DNA of 64,000 bases. Source: Omphalotus guepiniiformis. Taxonomy: Eukaryota; Basidiomycota; Agaricomycetes; Agaricales; Omphalotaceae. The stretch lies in NCBI GenBank assembly GCA_028554645.1, contig JAQOOI010000013.1, forward strand, positions 558,001-622,000. Reading direction: 5' to 3'. Position numbers and translations under genes: made by a program. Shown here piece after piece: positions 53,377 to 64,000 of the stretch (within the stretch, counting starts at the first letter, position 1; each line of letters opens with the position of its first letter). The notes beneath the pieces are model-generated. The model saw only the letters and a list, made by a program, of their open reading frames with translations. It did not search any database and was not told where the DNA came from.

Positions 53377-54736
53377 CCATTAAATCCTTCGGAACAGAAA
53401 GTTTTAGATGAGTTTATCAACAAAAATCTGAAATCTGGAAGAATCAGACCATCAAAGTCACCGATGGCATCATCATTCTTCTTTGTGGCAAAGAAAGATG
53501 AGAAACTCCAACCTGTCCAGGATTACCGGAAATTGAATGAAGCAACAATAAAGAACAAGTACCTGTTGCCGCTCATTCAAGAACTCATTGATAAACTGAA
53601 GGATTCAAAAGTATTTTTGAAAATGAATGTTCAATGAGAATACAATAATATCTGGATCAAAGAAGATGATGAGTGGAAGGCGGCATTTAGGACTAATCAG
53701 GGGCTCTTTGAACCAACGGTTATGTTCTTTGGTCTTACAAATTCCTTGGCAACCTTCCAAGCATTCATAAATCATATCTTAAGGGATTTGATCAATGAAG
53801 GTCATGTCATGGTTTACTTAGATGATATCTTGATTTTCACAAACACAATTAAAGAGCACGAGTCAATTGTAAAACAGGTGTTAAATATATATTACAAGAA
53901 CACAAGTTGTATCTTAGACCTGAAAAGTGCGAATTTGAGACCAACAATGTCGAGTACCTTGGAGTATTTGTAGGGGATGGACAAGTACAGATGGATCCAA
54001 AGAAAGTCAAAGCGATAAAAGAATGGAAAGTGCCAGAAACAAGAAGGAAGTATAGTCCTTCTTGGGTTTCTGTAACTTCTATTGATGATTTATCCAAGGA
54101 TTCAGTTAAGTGGCCATTGTCATCATTGACTGGGAATTCAAAGTGGAAATGGACAGAGCAACAACAGCAGGCATTCGAAGAACTCAAAAGTAGAATTGCT
54201 GAAGAAGTTATTCTAATCATATCTGTGATCATGGGCAATTCAGAGTTGAGGTAGATTCATCAGATTATGCGGATAGAGCTGTCTTATTGCAAAAGATAGA
54301 TGGAAAATGGTGGCCTATTGCATTCAGATCTAGATCTCTAAATGAAACGTAATGTAATTACAAGATCTATGATAAGAAAATGATGGCCATTATGGATACC
54401 TTAGCAGATTGGAGACAGTATCTAATGGGTGTGGAAGAGTCATTTGAGATCTATACAGATCATCAAAATCTTTAGTATTTCAAAAGACCACAGAAATTGA
54501 ATTGCTGACAAGCCTGATGGATCACTGAATTATCAGAATATGACTTTACATTGATTCATAAACCTGGAAAGTCAATGGGAAAGCCAGATGCATTGTCCAG
54601 GATGGCCAATCATGAGACAGGGGAGAATGACAATGAGGATGTGGTACTTTTAAAGCCAGAACTTTTTTCGATCAATAGACTAGAGATGCCCAAGGACAAG
54701 ATCTTGGATCTTATAAAGAAGAAGTCAAAAGTATGA
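53377..54736 (+). pseudogene. Gypsy B RT and RNase H, riddled with stops
   Basis: RT blocks: SGRIRPSKSPMASSFFFVAK, QDYRKLNE, then a stop at 53635 where relatives have Trp (FLKMNVQ-stop-EYNN). Then come AAFRTNQGLFEPTVMFFGLT, VYLDDILIF (catalytic YLDD), a frameshift near 53893 and YLRPEKCEF. RNase H follows: VDSSDYADRA, IYDKKMMA, TDHQNL-stop-YF, and PDALSRMA. Most lesions are what C-to-T or G-to-A changes would give (CGA to TGA, CAG to TAG, TGG to TGA, CGG to TGG). Confidence 0.9.
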
Positions 54737-54865
54737 GATAATCTAGTAGATAAGGCTTTAGAAGGAAAACAGAAGAATTGGTTTGAGTCAGAGGAAGGAA
54801 TTGTGACGTGACAAGATAGAGTTTATGTACCTATTGATAATAGGTTACAGGGAAAGATCATCAGA

Positions 54866-56166
54866 TTGCATCACGATACAGTTCTTACAGGACATCCAGA
54901 GCAGTTCAAAACCATGGAATTGGTGACAAGAAACTATTGGTGGCCAGGGATAACTCAGGATGTACAGAAACATGTTAGAGGATGTGAAAAGTGTCAGGCC
55001 ACTAAGATTCATCATTCCAAACGAATGGGAACACTAGTCACAAATAATGTTCTACAAGAACCCTGGGAAGTCATAGGAACAGATCTGATCAGAGAATTAC
55101 TAGAAGCTGGAGAATTTAATGCCATAAGTGTGACTGTGAATTATTTCACAAAACAAACACGTCTGATACCCACACACATGTCGTTAACATCTGAAGGAAT
55201 GGCCAGAATCTATAGGAACAAAATGTTTCCTATACATGGATTGCTGAGAAAGATTATTTATGATCAAGGACCCCAATATCACTCTCAATTCATGAAGGAA
55301 CTATACCAGTTATTAGGCATTCAGGGAAGCTTCACAACGGTGTATCACTCACAGATGAATAAACAGAAAGAACGGATGAACCAAGAGATTGAACATCATC
55401 TCCAGTTATTCATCAATCATCATCAAAACGACTGACATAAATGGTTACCAACAGCAAAATTTGTGTTGAATGATAGAATACACTCAACCACGGGTGTCAC
55501 TCCGTTCTATGCTGATATAGGATGACATTCATATAAGAGAATAGCTCCAAAGACTCAGAGGAAACCATCAGTCAAATACAAACCTAATGACAAAGTATGG
55601 CTTGAAGCGACAAATCTGACTTCTGATCAACCAATGAAGAAGTTGGATGATAAACAATCTGGTCCTTTTGAAGTTGTAAAGAAAGTTGGAGCAACATCAT
55701 ACCAGCTAAAAATCCCAAAGACTTGGAAAAGGATATATCCAGTCTTTAACGGAGTCCTACTGTTACCTTATCATCCACCCAAATTTCCCGAGCAACCCAA
55801 GAATGACAATCCGCCACCAGTGATAGAAGGAGAAGAACCGGAATTCGAAGTGGAAGAAGTGGTAGACTCAGGGAAGTATAGGGGAGGGAGATTTGGTTAC
55901 AAAGTACAATGGAAGGGATATTCACAGCACAAACAAACATGAAAACCATTAGCGAACCTTGCAAATGCAAAGGAAGCAATTGAGGACTTCCATAAAAAAT
56001 TCCCCAATAGACCACAACCACCTCAGTTAAGAAGGATTGAGGTTCCAATTTCCTTATTTCCAACATCATTGTTACGATCTATCCCTAAAGCATATACCAA
56101 AGTACTAGAAACAAAGATGCCAACAGAAGCATTAGCAGTGAAGTTAGGACAATGGAGACATCATCT
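54866..56166 (+). pseudogene. Gypsy B integrase with C-terminal chromodomain
   Basis: The zinc region is HHDTVLTGHPEQFKTMELV with CEKCQATK. The core has Asp (VIGTDLI), Asp (IIYDQGPQY) and Glu (QKERMNQEIEH region). A stop at 55433 replaces Trp (QND-stop-HKWLP) and another at 55524 replaces Arg. The GPFEVV and YPVFNGVLLLPY blocks lead to a chromodomain (EPEFEVEEVVDSGKYRGG, YKVQWKGY) interrupted by TGA where Trp is expected, then NLANAKEAIEDFHKKFP. This identifies the element as a chromovirus. Confidence 0.9.
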
Positions 56167-56168
56167 CT

Positions 56169-56181
56169 AAGGAGGGGGTCA
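56169..56181 (+). other. Gypsy B polypurine tract
   Basis: aaggagggggtca directly precedes the TG of the 3' LTR. Confidence 0.75.
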
Positions 56182-56632
56182 TGTTACAAACACTTTCTTT
56201 TTTCATTTTATCTTATTGTTTGTACATATAGACACTTTTATTATTAGTAGATAGCATCTTAAGTTATAGATCTAGGGTTATATTAAATACACACATAGGT
56301 TGCATGATGATCGAGATAAGCATGTAGTCCTCAAGATGATCATGATCATAAATGAAACACTTGAGGCAATCGAACTCATGGTAGACACACAGTGGATTAG
56401 TCAAGGGTATAGCCCAGGGTTTAAAATTTTATTTATGTATATAACAAGTCCACTTAGGTAGATATTTCTTTAGCTTTGATCTTGTCAATAACTCCTCAAG
56501 TTTATACTTGTACTTAGCATAAGTTCCTTATACCGCTTCTCTTCTCAATTCTAATCTCTGTTCTTCCTCTTTTTGTGTGAACTAAGACCATTGTGTTTGA
56601 TTATTTGAGTTTGATAACTCGAGTTGCTGACA
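56182..56632 (+). repeat. Gypsy B 3' LTR
   Basis: 451 bp, TGTTACAAAC...GCTGACA, matching 43946-44390 with many differences. Confidence 0.9.
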
Positions 56633-57400
56633 GGAACTGCAAGAGCACTTACTACGCACCAGTTGGGATGGCAGTAGGTGGGAAGTACTGAGAGGGATGA
56701 AGAGGCCTCATTAATGCAGGTGAGTAAGCCTCATTAATGGAGTGTCAACCCACATTAATGGGATCTATTGATGCATACATGTACTACATCTACCGGTGCC
56801 CATGTATCATGTATTACGAGTTCGAAATGAAATGTAGAATTCGTTCTTTCATGGCCATTTTTTCGCATTTTTGGTACCCGTTAAGTGTGATGCCGCTGAT
56901 TGCCGTTCCGGCCGGCTCTTCGTCTCGCGGCTTTTTCGCTCACTTGTGTCCACTTAAGCGTGAAGTCACGTGTCTCTTGTATCTGGGGCTTTTCGCTCAC
57001 TTGTGGTCCAGTTAAGCGTGCAATCACGTGCTCTTTGGGATTGGGGATTTCGCCTGCGCACAAGTTCCAGTTAAGCATGAGCTTATTACTCATCTCGCTA
57101 TCGTAACTCTCTTGAATCGTGCTCCCTTTGTCATTTCTGTTTGGTGTGACATTCATCTAATGTTTCGTTTTCTGTATTTCTACTCGACCTTTTCCTGACA
57201 TTTTCTGTTTTCTGTTTTTACTACCTTATCACATCTCTCTCCTATTCCGACGCTCGCTAGTTGTTCATCTCCATCCTACCCATCTTCGCGCTTGCCTCCG
57301 CTGCCATCTCGTCATCATAGTCTGCCTTACGCTTCAAGCTAATGATTGGTCCTTTTTTCGCCCCTGCACGTCGAGCTTCCTGTATAACCTGTGAGTATCA
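56633..57400. repeat. No gene; three degenerate ~60-bp repeats with CACGTG
   Basis: At about 56930-57085 the pattern (ttttcgctcacttgtg, ccagttaagcgtg, tcacgtg) recurs roughly every 60 bases; two units contain the palindrome CACGTG. The rest to 57400 shows no feature. Base composition turns more GC-rich from here to the window end. Confidence 0.5.
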
Positions 57401-57419
57401 GTTTTTTCGATAGTTTCTG

Positions 57420-58450
57420 CCACCTTACCTCTGATATAGTACCGTCCAACAACGTTATCGACCTCAGCACCGCAATAGTTCAGAACTTCTTTTTTCTATC
57501 CTTTCCCCTTCCACCGATCTCCACCATCATTAGCGTCAATTTCACCTCTACAATATCTCCTAACTTGAAGGCCACCGGCGCTATTTTCTTGAAACTGAAG
57601 GCCCTCCCTGCTTCAGTCCCACACTTGCTCATAATGCTCGAGCGCTCACCTTTGCTCGCCTATGTTGCTCACTCTTCTCTCGTAGTATCCCACCCGGTTC
57701 TCTGTGGTATGCACATACGATTTTCCCGCTATCTTCATGAGCCCACCATCGTCATCCACTCCCTCCTCAAACGCTACCTCTTCATCGCCTGCCATGTTGC
57801 GCGACGTGAAGTATCTGTTCGAGGTTTCAATGGTCTTGCAGCCTTGATACGTGCTGACGATCTGGTGGGCTTCTGTCACTTCTTCTGGGACGTTGCGGGC
57901 AAAGAGGGCGTCTAGGTCATCGATCCCTCTGACTGCATCCTCAAAAACTGGGTTACCCAGCCCCGAGACCTCGATACCCTGTCTAAGATAAGATGCTTTG
58001 CCCACTCTACGCGATTCTGTGAGCTATTTCAATGGCTGTCATAACGCTACACACTCACTTTATGTTAGGCTTCATCGGCGGAAGGTCCTTGTTGACGAGG
58101 ACACCTTGAATGACGAACACCGCCTCTTCACTGCCGCCCGCGTTGTCGAAGATAGCTCTCCATGCAGGCGGTGTTCCTGCAATCATTGTGCTCACTGTTT
58201 CTTTCCATCGATCCCCCTGTTGTGCATGTACAGACTATACGGTCAGCAAACTTTCTCTCGTGATCCCAGTTGTTGGACTTGCCTTTGTGAACGTAGCCAG
58301 ATGTACTGGGGCGAATTCTCCGTTCATTCTTGTCTTTGTCAAGCTGTCGAGCTGGGTAGCTGTTGGTATGTGTTGTTCGATAGTGTGTTGCTTGACGTTG
58401 AATACAACTCTTACCTGCAGCCTCGAAATCATAGAATCTTTTGTCCATTG
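57420..58450 (-). pseudogene. Unnamed basidiomycete repeat-associated protein, decayed
   Basis: Minus-strand exon-like pieces: about 58225-58070 (DRWKETVSTMIAGTPPAWRA, VLVNKDLPPMKPNIK), 58030-57650 (ALFARNVPEEVTEAHQI, ETSNRYFTSRNMAGDEEVAF, AGKSYVHTTENRV) and 57620-57430 (FKLGDIVEVKLTL, then a stop, then TIAVLRSITLLDG). The sequence resembles a hypothetical protein I recall as common in agaric genomes; its function is unknown. GT-AG introns can be drawn between pieces. A TGA interrupts the last piece. Confidence 0.5.
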
Positions 58451-59376
58451 TGCTGTTTGTGCCGTTTGTGTGTCAATTTTGCGCAGAGGGTATACTTTTT
58501 GGATCTCTTTTGAGACCTTTTCTCTAACCTCCGCTTACGCAGACAGTTCAGTCCTTGCCTTTTCCGATCACCGATTCCTGCGTCCCTCGTTTGCTGTCCA
58601 ACAGGTGCTCGCCCTCGTTCCTTCTGTACCTCGCTTCCTTCTATCGTTTTTCGCCTCACCATGTATGTCTCGCATGTGTTCCGTTTTTTTTTTTCTGCCA
58701 ACGCCATCGTTTCCTCCCGTCACCCACGCACTATCACTACGACTGGCTTGTATGGAGGACTCCGACAACGCTACACACACATCCTTTGCTCCTCCATTAT
58801 TCGTCCATGGTATTGGCCTTTTGTGGTCCCTCGTTTGATGTGTGGCTTCTTTAATGGACCTCGTCCATCCTTTGTGTCTTCTCACATCCTCTTCTGTGTT
58901 TGATTCACCCCTTCAAATTATGATGTCTCTCTGCCCTTGCTGCAAGGGTTGCCGATGGTGCTCTTGTTGTGTTTTCACCCTCTTGCTGGAGCAGTCTGCT
59001 GTGTTCCCTTTAATGTTTTTTGTATATCGTCTGCCTTGTTCTACATCTCTCTAGGTTTATTTTGCTTTGCCACTTTTTCGTGCGTTGCCTTCATTTCCGT
59101 GCTGTTGCCTTCGCTCTTCGGTTTACCCACTGTCAGCGGTGTGTCTGCTTCTCTGTCATTCGTCTCCATGCAGTGCGTGTACCATTTACGTTGATTTTGT
59201 AAAGTCCGAGGCTACTTGCCTTTAATATATTTTCCTGACGCAGCCACTCTTCTTCCTGGGTCCCAGACCACACTTAAAAACGAGAGTGAAGTGGTTGGTG
59301 TAGACACAAGTATCCAGAGTACCCCAATCTTGCTTTCTTTCGTACTCACCTACGCTACCTCTTTAACCTTTCTGCA
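58451..59376. other. No gene recognised
   Basis: Overlapping frames on both strands without recognisable domains; T-rich on the plus strand, with a run of ten T at about 58685. It may contain the divergent promoters of the genes on either side. Confidence 0.35.
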
Positions 59377-61861
59377 ATGGCCCCGAAACGCAACACTCGT
59401 GTTCCGACTGATGCTGCACCTGTTTCTGCTCCATCGTCTCCCAAAAAACGCTCCGCCAACCCCGCGGTGGAGTAAGTCGTACTTTGATTCGCGGTGAGTA
59501 TTGAGCTGACCTCTGCTTTTTTTGTCAGCGAGGGCTCGCCGACCAAGAAACGCGTGGCTTTGCCTGTTCCTGCTCAACCGTCGATCGAGTCTACGCCACC
59601 TCGTCGTTCAGCTAGGCCGTGAGTATGACGATCTTTCTCTGTTATTTCTGTACTGACCATGACCTCTGTAGACACAAGCCTTCCGCCAAGTTAGACGTGT
59701 CGCTTGGTGGCACTCCGTTTGGGACTGATGAACTTACTGTGCTCGCCAGTCCCGTCAAGATCAGCGACACAGGGTCCAATGCGTCCCCTTTGGCTACGAG
59801 GTATACCTTCATCTTTTCGACGTCTTTACTTCTGTGTTTAATCTGTACTTTGTACTACAGTCTGTCCAAGCTCCGTCTGCCTACAGGTAACACCCCTTTG
59901 AAGCCGGCTGGTAAGGTTACGGCTAGGTTTGTACCCCTGTGTTCTATCCGTGTTCTATCTGTTTGCTCACCTCTCATTGCTTTTCCCCCCCCTCTTCTTC
60001 TTGTTTCTGCTCGTCAGCCTCAAGCACAAGCCCGTTGTCAACACCCCGTCCTCCCCTGTGGTCATCTCTTCGTGAGTTCTATTCTAATCCCGTAGTGCAT
60101 CCTTCGTTCAACCTCTTTGCGTTTGCAGGGACTCTGACGACGACTCAATGCCCGAGGTCCATACACTTGTAACCTCTCTGAAAAAGTATGTGCTGCCCGA
60201 CTCGCTTTCGCTCCCCCTTCTGACTTCGTCTTACCTATAGAGCTCGCGCCACTCAGAAGGTTGCCTCTGCTGCTCCTTCAACTCCTGGGCCTATGTATGT
60301 GAATCTCTTAACCACCCATTCTCTTGTAGCCTCATGTTTCCTTCTTTTTTCCCTCTTTTTCTTTCAGGCGAACTGTTAAGGTTGAGCAGGAACATCAGGA
60401 CGATTTGGCCATGCTTTCCCCTCTGACCATGCACTCTGAGCTCGATGATGTCAGCGACGTTGCCGACGGCGAAGTTGCGGCTGACAGCCAAGTTACTGAC
60501 AGCGCTGGTGTCGCTTTTGTTGACGATCTTGCTTTATCCAACGACGACGTTGCTGTGCCTGCTCCTGATGTGGCCAGTGACACTGAAGACGGTGCTGAAC
60601 TTGCGGTGGATGCTTTCGCGGACCCGTTCATCTCTGATGACAAAAGACCGTACGTTACCTTCCTTCTGTGGTTGCCTAAACATTCAGTGACTCTCTCTTG
60701 GTCCAGGTCCGCTGGTGACCCCGTTGAAGAGGAGGATGGTGAGGTCGTGAACACCACCGTTCCTACTCCTTCTGTCCTGGACGTCGAACTTCAGCATGCT
60801 TCCCTACAGGGTTATTACAGTACATTGGTGCTCGTGCCGTCTCCTGCCTCTATGGTCCCACATGCTGGCTCTAGAAACGCCTCTACTAATGCTCTCTCTG
60901 CCAATTTCGGGCAAATCCTTGAGGCGTTGGACAGGAACGCGCGAGCGTGAGTTTTTCCCTCCAGCCTTCCGTTGCACTGTGTGCTGACATTTGCTCCAAT
61001 TTAAGACGTCTTCGTCTAAGTCTCAGGTTCGCCCAGCATCTCACCTTCATCAATATCGCGCGCCTTGCACCTGGGACTATTCGATCCGGTTTCGATTGCG
61101 CGCAAGTCGACAACCTTCCTGGACGCCGCGACAATGCGATCTTGACCTTGACTGGTCTTTGCAGCCTCAGTCAGCTCAGCGAGGGCACTGGCCCTCCAGG
61201 TTTTAAGGCCAAGAAAATCTGGGTTCGTCCATTCCAGCAAGAATACGAGCTCTTTCAGGCATGTATAGGTGCACACTTCGGCGTCGATACTTTTCATGCT
61301 CCGTGTGACGGAGGGGCGGTTGCGTTTCAGACTCGCAAGGAGGACTTCCAGCAGCGATCTGCTAAAGGTTTCTATGCACTTTTCACCTATCCCGGGTCGC
61401 TCGCTCATTGTCCTCTTATTGTCTGTCAGCGTCGGGTAACACTCATTCATCCAGCTTCACCTCGCCCGCAAAGTCCACTACGGTCGCCTCTGCTTCCTCG
61501 TCTTCTGCTCTTGGTCGTCTGTCTTTCTTGCCGTACCAAGAAAACAGTGTGTTTTTTACTTGGTGGTTTGCGTTTTTGTTTGCGGCGCTGATTTATCTGT
61601 ATAGTCCCTGTCTATGATGGACGTGCTCGTGTTGGCAAGGGTAAGATGTATAATGGGTTTGCGTTCCGCGCTGCTGATTGGGACGGTCTCACTTCGCTTG
61701 ATCGTTTCACCAAAGCAGAAGTTCCCGTGGACACGCTCGTCACAGTGGGCTTCACACTTTCTGGTTGGCCGGCTCTAAAAGATGCTCCTTATTTTACTGC
61801 ACACTTCAATTTGCTCTTTGTTATCTTGCTCACCGACCCAATTGGGAACGGCAACGCGTAG
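59377..61861 (+). CDS. Intact 12-exon gene, unknown function
   Basis: From MAPKRNTRVPTD at 59377, eleven GT-AG introns of about 50-90 bases can be removed without meeting a stop, to TAG at 61859. The N-terminal half is low-complexity and disordered: Ser/Pro/Lys/Arg-rich (SPKKRSANP, SPTKKRVALP, TPPRRSARP), then strongly acidic (SELDDVSDVADGEVAAD). The C-terminal half is ordered: RFAQHLTFINIARLAPG, KKIWVRPFQQEYELFQ, LGRLSFLPYQEN, VPVDTLVTVGFTLSGWP and FNLLFVILLTDP. The last block ends beta-rich. Basic-acidic low complexity suggests a nuclear protein (inference). The start and composition are like cargo gene 1 of Gypsy A, but no shared domain was found. Confidence 0.75.
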
Positions 61862-62087
61862 AAGAGGCTGCGCTTGCTCTCTCTCTGCCGCTCACAAAAA
61901 AAAAATTACCCGCTCTTCTAGTGTTCAAAAAAAGTCCAAAAACACTTTTTTTTTTTTTGTATTTCTCATGTTGATTGTTATGGGTGGGTGAAAAAGACAA
62001 TGTATATAGATCATTTAGTTACATTGTACTTCAGGCCGTGCTGTAGCGTACATCTATATACTGCAATGTTATATTTGTTTGAGTGTT
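61862..62087. other. Convergent 3' intergenic region
   Basis: Lies between the stop codons of two genes that run towards each other. It contains A9-10 and T12-type homopolymers; poly(A) signals for both genes are expected here. Confidence 0.5.
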
Positions 62088-63550
62088 TTACTTTCCCAGC
62101 CTCGCGTTTCTTGAAAGTTCGTCCCAAGTTGAAAACATCCCTAGAGCCCATGCACTTCTTTCTTTCCTTTCTTCCTCAAGTCTCTTTGCTTCCTCGGCTC
62201 TTTTTGCTTTGTTACCTGCCCTTTTTGCTTTGTCGCTGGCCCTTTCTGCTTTCTCCTTGACTCCCTTTGCCTTTAGCTCCTTTGCCGTTTGTCCTCCTGC
62301 ATCCAGCCACCTCCATATCCCTCCGGCGGTGTACTGTGTAATGGAGTACCGTGTTTCACCCTTCTGCACAGGTGTATTCGAATGACGTACGAGCGCGGAT
62401 GGTAAGAGAATAGTGCATCCCGGTGGAAATTCCATTATAATTTTCAGGTCCCACAGTATGATATGTCCACCCTTTGTGCTATCATATGACCCGCCTGATG
62501 TCACTGCACACATCCCATGTGCGGTGTTCTTTGAGTCCGTGTGAACGTATGTTTGAGTTTGTGGCCCAAAGTTAACAGTCGTGCATGTGAAAACGCTTCT
62601 AGGGAAGTTGGGTTGTAGATCCGGTAGTTTCTCGTACAGCTCTTTGTTACGTTCGAAGTAATATTGATAATTTTTGGGCGACCACGCTGCGTACGCTGCT
62701 GAGCAGGTAATTTAATCCTCATTGCCACCCTTCATTTATTTGCCCACTTACCGCTCTGAACTGCGGCGATGTTTCGGAAGCACGGGCGATCCAACAGGTC
62801 GTGCATCATTGCCTGGTGCTCACCTCCCAGTCGCATCGGCCGTGGCTGACCTTTCCCATACGATATGCCGTATGCAAGAGCCGGAAATTCCCCTCGCTTG
62901 TGTTTCTTTTCTTTTGCATCAAAAGTCGTATCGGTTCGCGCCTGTTCTATAAGTTCAAATGCCGCCTTTATATCCTCCTCATATTTCGGGTTTTTTAACT
63001 TTTTAACCCCTACAGCAATTAGCCGGTTTTGGCCATCTACAAGAGGCTTCGCTACTCTGCTGAGAATGTTAACTTGAGTTCACTTCCGGCCGTGACATGA
63101 TACTTACTCTCCGTGCCACTGCACGTATTGAAATCCTTCCTTTGCAAAATACTTGGGAGGCCTCGCCACCGTTCGCCTGTAAGGTTTCAAGTCAGTTCCC
63201 ACATATGCTCCGTTCGCCATTGGTAGACTCTCTGACTCCAGCCCAGTCGCCGTTGGCGAGGCAGTAGCTACTGCATTGGTGTAACCGTCAGCATGCCCCC
63301 TTTCTTCATACCGCTGTTGTCTTCGCTTTGCTCGCTTTCGATTGCTGTATTGCTGTTTGTTCGACCCCTCATCACCTTTGCAGTTTGCTGCCCGTGACCC
63401 ACCGTCAGTTCCAGGACTCTCCACTTCCCTGTCCAGCCGTTTCCTCTTCTCGCCAACGCGGCTTGTAGAGGCTTGACCATCTTGTTGCTGGACGAACTCC
63501 TCTAGCTCCTCGTCTAGCTCATTTTCCTCTCTGTCAAGCGCCTGCCTCAT
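62088..63550 (-). CDS. TET/JBP-like 2-oxoglutarate Fe(II) dioxygenase
   Basis: Three exons: 63550-63108, 63059-62752 and 62698-62088, with GT-AG introns of 48 and 53 bases, give about 453 residues. The N-terminal third is charged and low-complexity with a basic stretch (NRKRAKRRQQR). The catalytic domain contains the iron-binding HxD (TYVHTDSKN), the distal His (LVRHSNTPVQ) and the substrate-binding Arg (GETRYSITQYTAGG), around a GGHIILWDLKIIMEFPPG core like fungal TET/JBP proteins. The family oxidises 5-methylcytosine in DNA. A Lys/Glu/Ala-rich helix forms the C-terminus. No stop interrupts it. The start is uncertain: a small upstream exon near 63730-63680 is possible, and the gene could begin outside the window. 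It is convergent with the 59377-61861 gene. Confidence 0.72.
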
Positions 63551-64000
63551 GAGCGCATCCGTATCAACATTCGTGGAGATCCGAATGGGGTTGGATTCAG
63601 TCGCCCAGCTGGCGGAGCAAGGTACCACTGGCGTATACAAAATTCATATGCATGTGCTCTGGGTACAATGTCATATTCTACTTACTCTCGGGAATTCTAA
63701 GTCAAACGGTGCACGCCTACTTTGCCACGCCTATGCAACACCACGGGACTAGGCAGAGAATTTGATCCTTTGTTGTCCCCTAGTACTTTTGGTTAACCTT
63801 TTGATTCCTTTGCTAAACGCCCGGGCAGATGTGCAAATGCCTTGAAGCAATTCGCGTCTGGGCTTCAAACTCCGGGGTACACTGACAGCGTAGGTCTGTT
63901 TAGAGCTGTAGCGGGTTTGGACTTGCGTGCTCTGCAGTGTAGGTCCATAATTTGAACCATTCACAGCCAGCTTTGCATGCCTTCCTCCCACCATCTAGCT
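63551..64000. other. Upstream of the dioxygenase gene; possible further exons
   Basis: A minus-strand frame at 63994-63749 (SLKPRRELLQGICTSARAF) and a 45-base stretch with tag/gtaagt ends could be 5' exons of the dioxygenase gene or of an unrelated gene. It cannot be decided from the window. Confidence 0.3.

Larger units (their letters stand above)
43946..56632 (+). mobile_element. Gypsy B: old chromovirus with nested Copia and TRIM insertions
   Basis: Bounded by LTRs 43946-44390 and 56182-56632. Gag, RT, RNase H, integrase and a C-terminal chromodomain are recognisable in order on the plus strand, but broken by many stops. The flanks (ccatc left, ggaac right) are not duplicated. It hosts a Copia solo LTR plus a full Copia element (45237-51216), a TRIM (52468-53051) and a Copia LTR fragment (53264-53376). 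The chromodomain is expected to target insertion to marked chromatin (known for this clade). Confidence 0.9.

Noticed and set aside
58110..58838. A 242-residue plus-strand frame
   Set aside because: Its composition is Cys/Ser/Phe/Leu-rich as expected from T-rich DNA, it overlaps better minus-strand exons, and it shows no domain.

Overview
The window looks like a transposon-rich stretch of an Agaricomycete (mushroom-type basidiomycete) genome. Supporting signs are a decayed KDZ-family transposase, an apparently intact TET/JBP-type 2-oxoglutarate dioxygenase, genes with many 45-60 nt GT-AG introns, and heavily nested Ty3/Gypsy and Ty1/Copia elements. There are no bacterial-style operons, CRISPR arrays or rRNA genes. 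Genus-level assignment is not possible from the sequence alone.

Layout. Positions 1-3145 hold a dispersed repeat, degenerate tandem repeats and a broken KDZ transposase gene. Positions 3146-17889 are a Ty3/Gypsy element (Gypsy A) with two 1379-bp LTRs, gag, protease and pol. Between pol and the 3' LTR it carries two intron-containing genes on the opposite strand. Positions 17890-24695 are a second copy of the first repeat followed by poorly recognisable, decayed sequence. Positions 24696-43945 are a graveyard of one Copia family: two large broken elements, deleted and inverted remnants, solo LTRs and LTR fragments. They are interspersed with a roughly 264-bp LTR-like repeat that contains a complete tRNA cloverleaf. 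Positions 43946-56632 are an old chromodomain Gypsy element (chromovirus). Inside it sits a solo Copia LTR, and inside that LTR a young Copia element with a 1381-codon intact ORF. The chromovirus also holds a complete 584-bp miniature LTR element (TRIM) whose LTRs carry the tRNA. Positions 56633-64000 hold three gene-like units: a decayed minus-strand gene, an intact 12-exon plus-strand gene of unknown function, and the minus-strand TET/JBP-like gene.

How the parts fit. The Copia element is the likely autonomous driver. Its primer-binding site matches the anticodon arm of initiator tRNA-Met (Drosophila copia-type half-tRNA priming). The TRIM has no coding capacity, shares LTR-end and polypurine features with Copia, has a primer site for the 3' end of initiator tRNA-Met, and carries an apparently transcribable Pol III unit inside its LTR. 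Older elements decay mainly by C-to-T and G-to-A changes, consistent with cytosine methylation; the TET/JBP and KDZ genes are the kind of partners known from such genomes. The strongest candidates for something undescribed are the tRNA-carrying TRIM and the antisense gene pair of Gypsy A.
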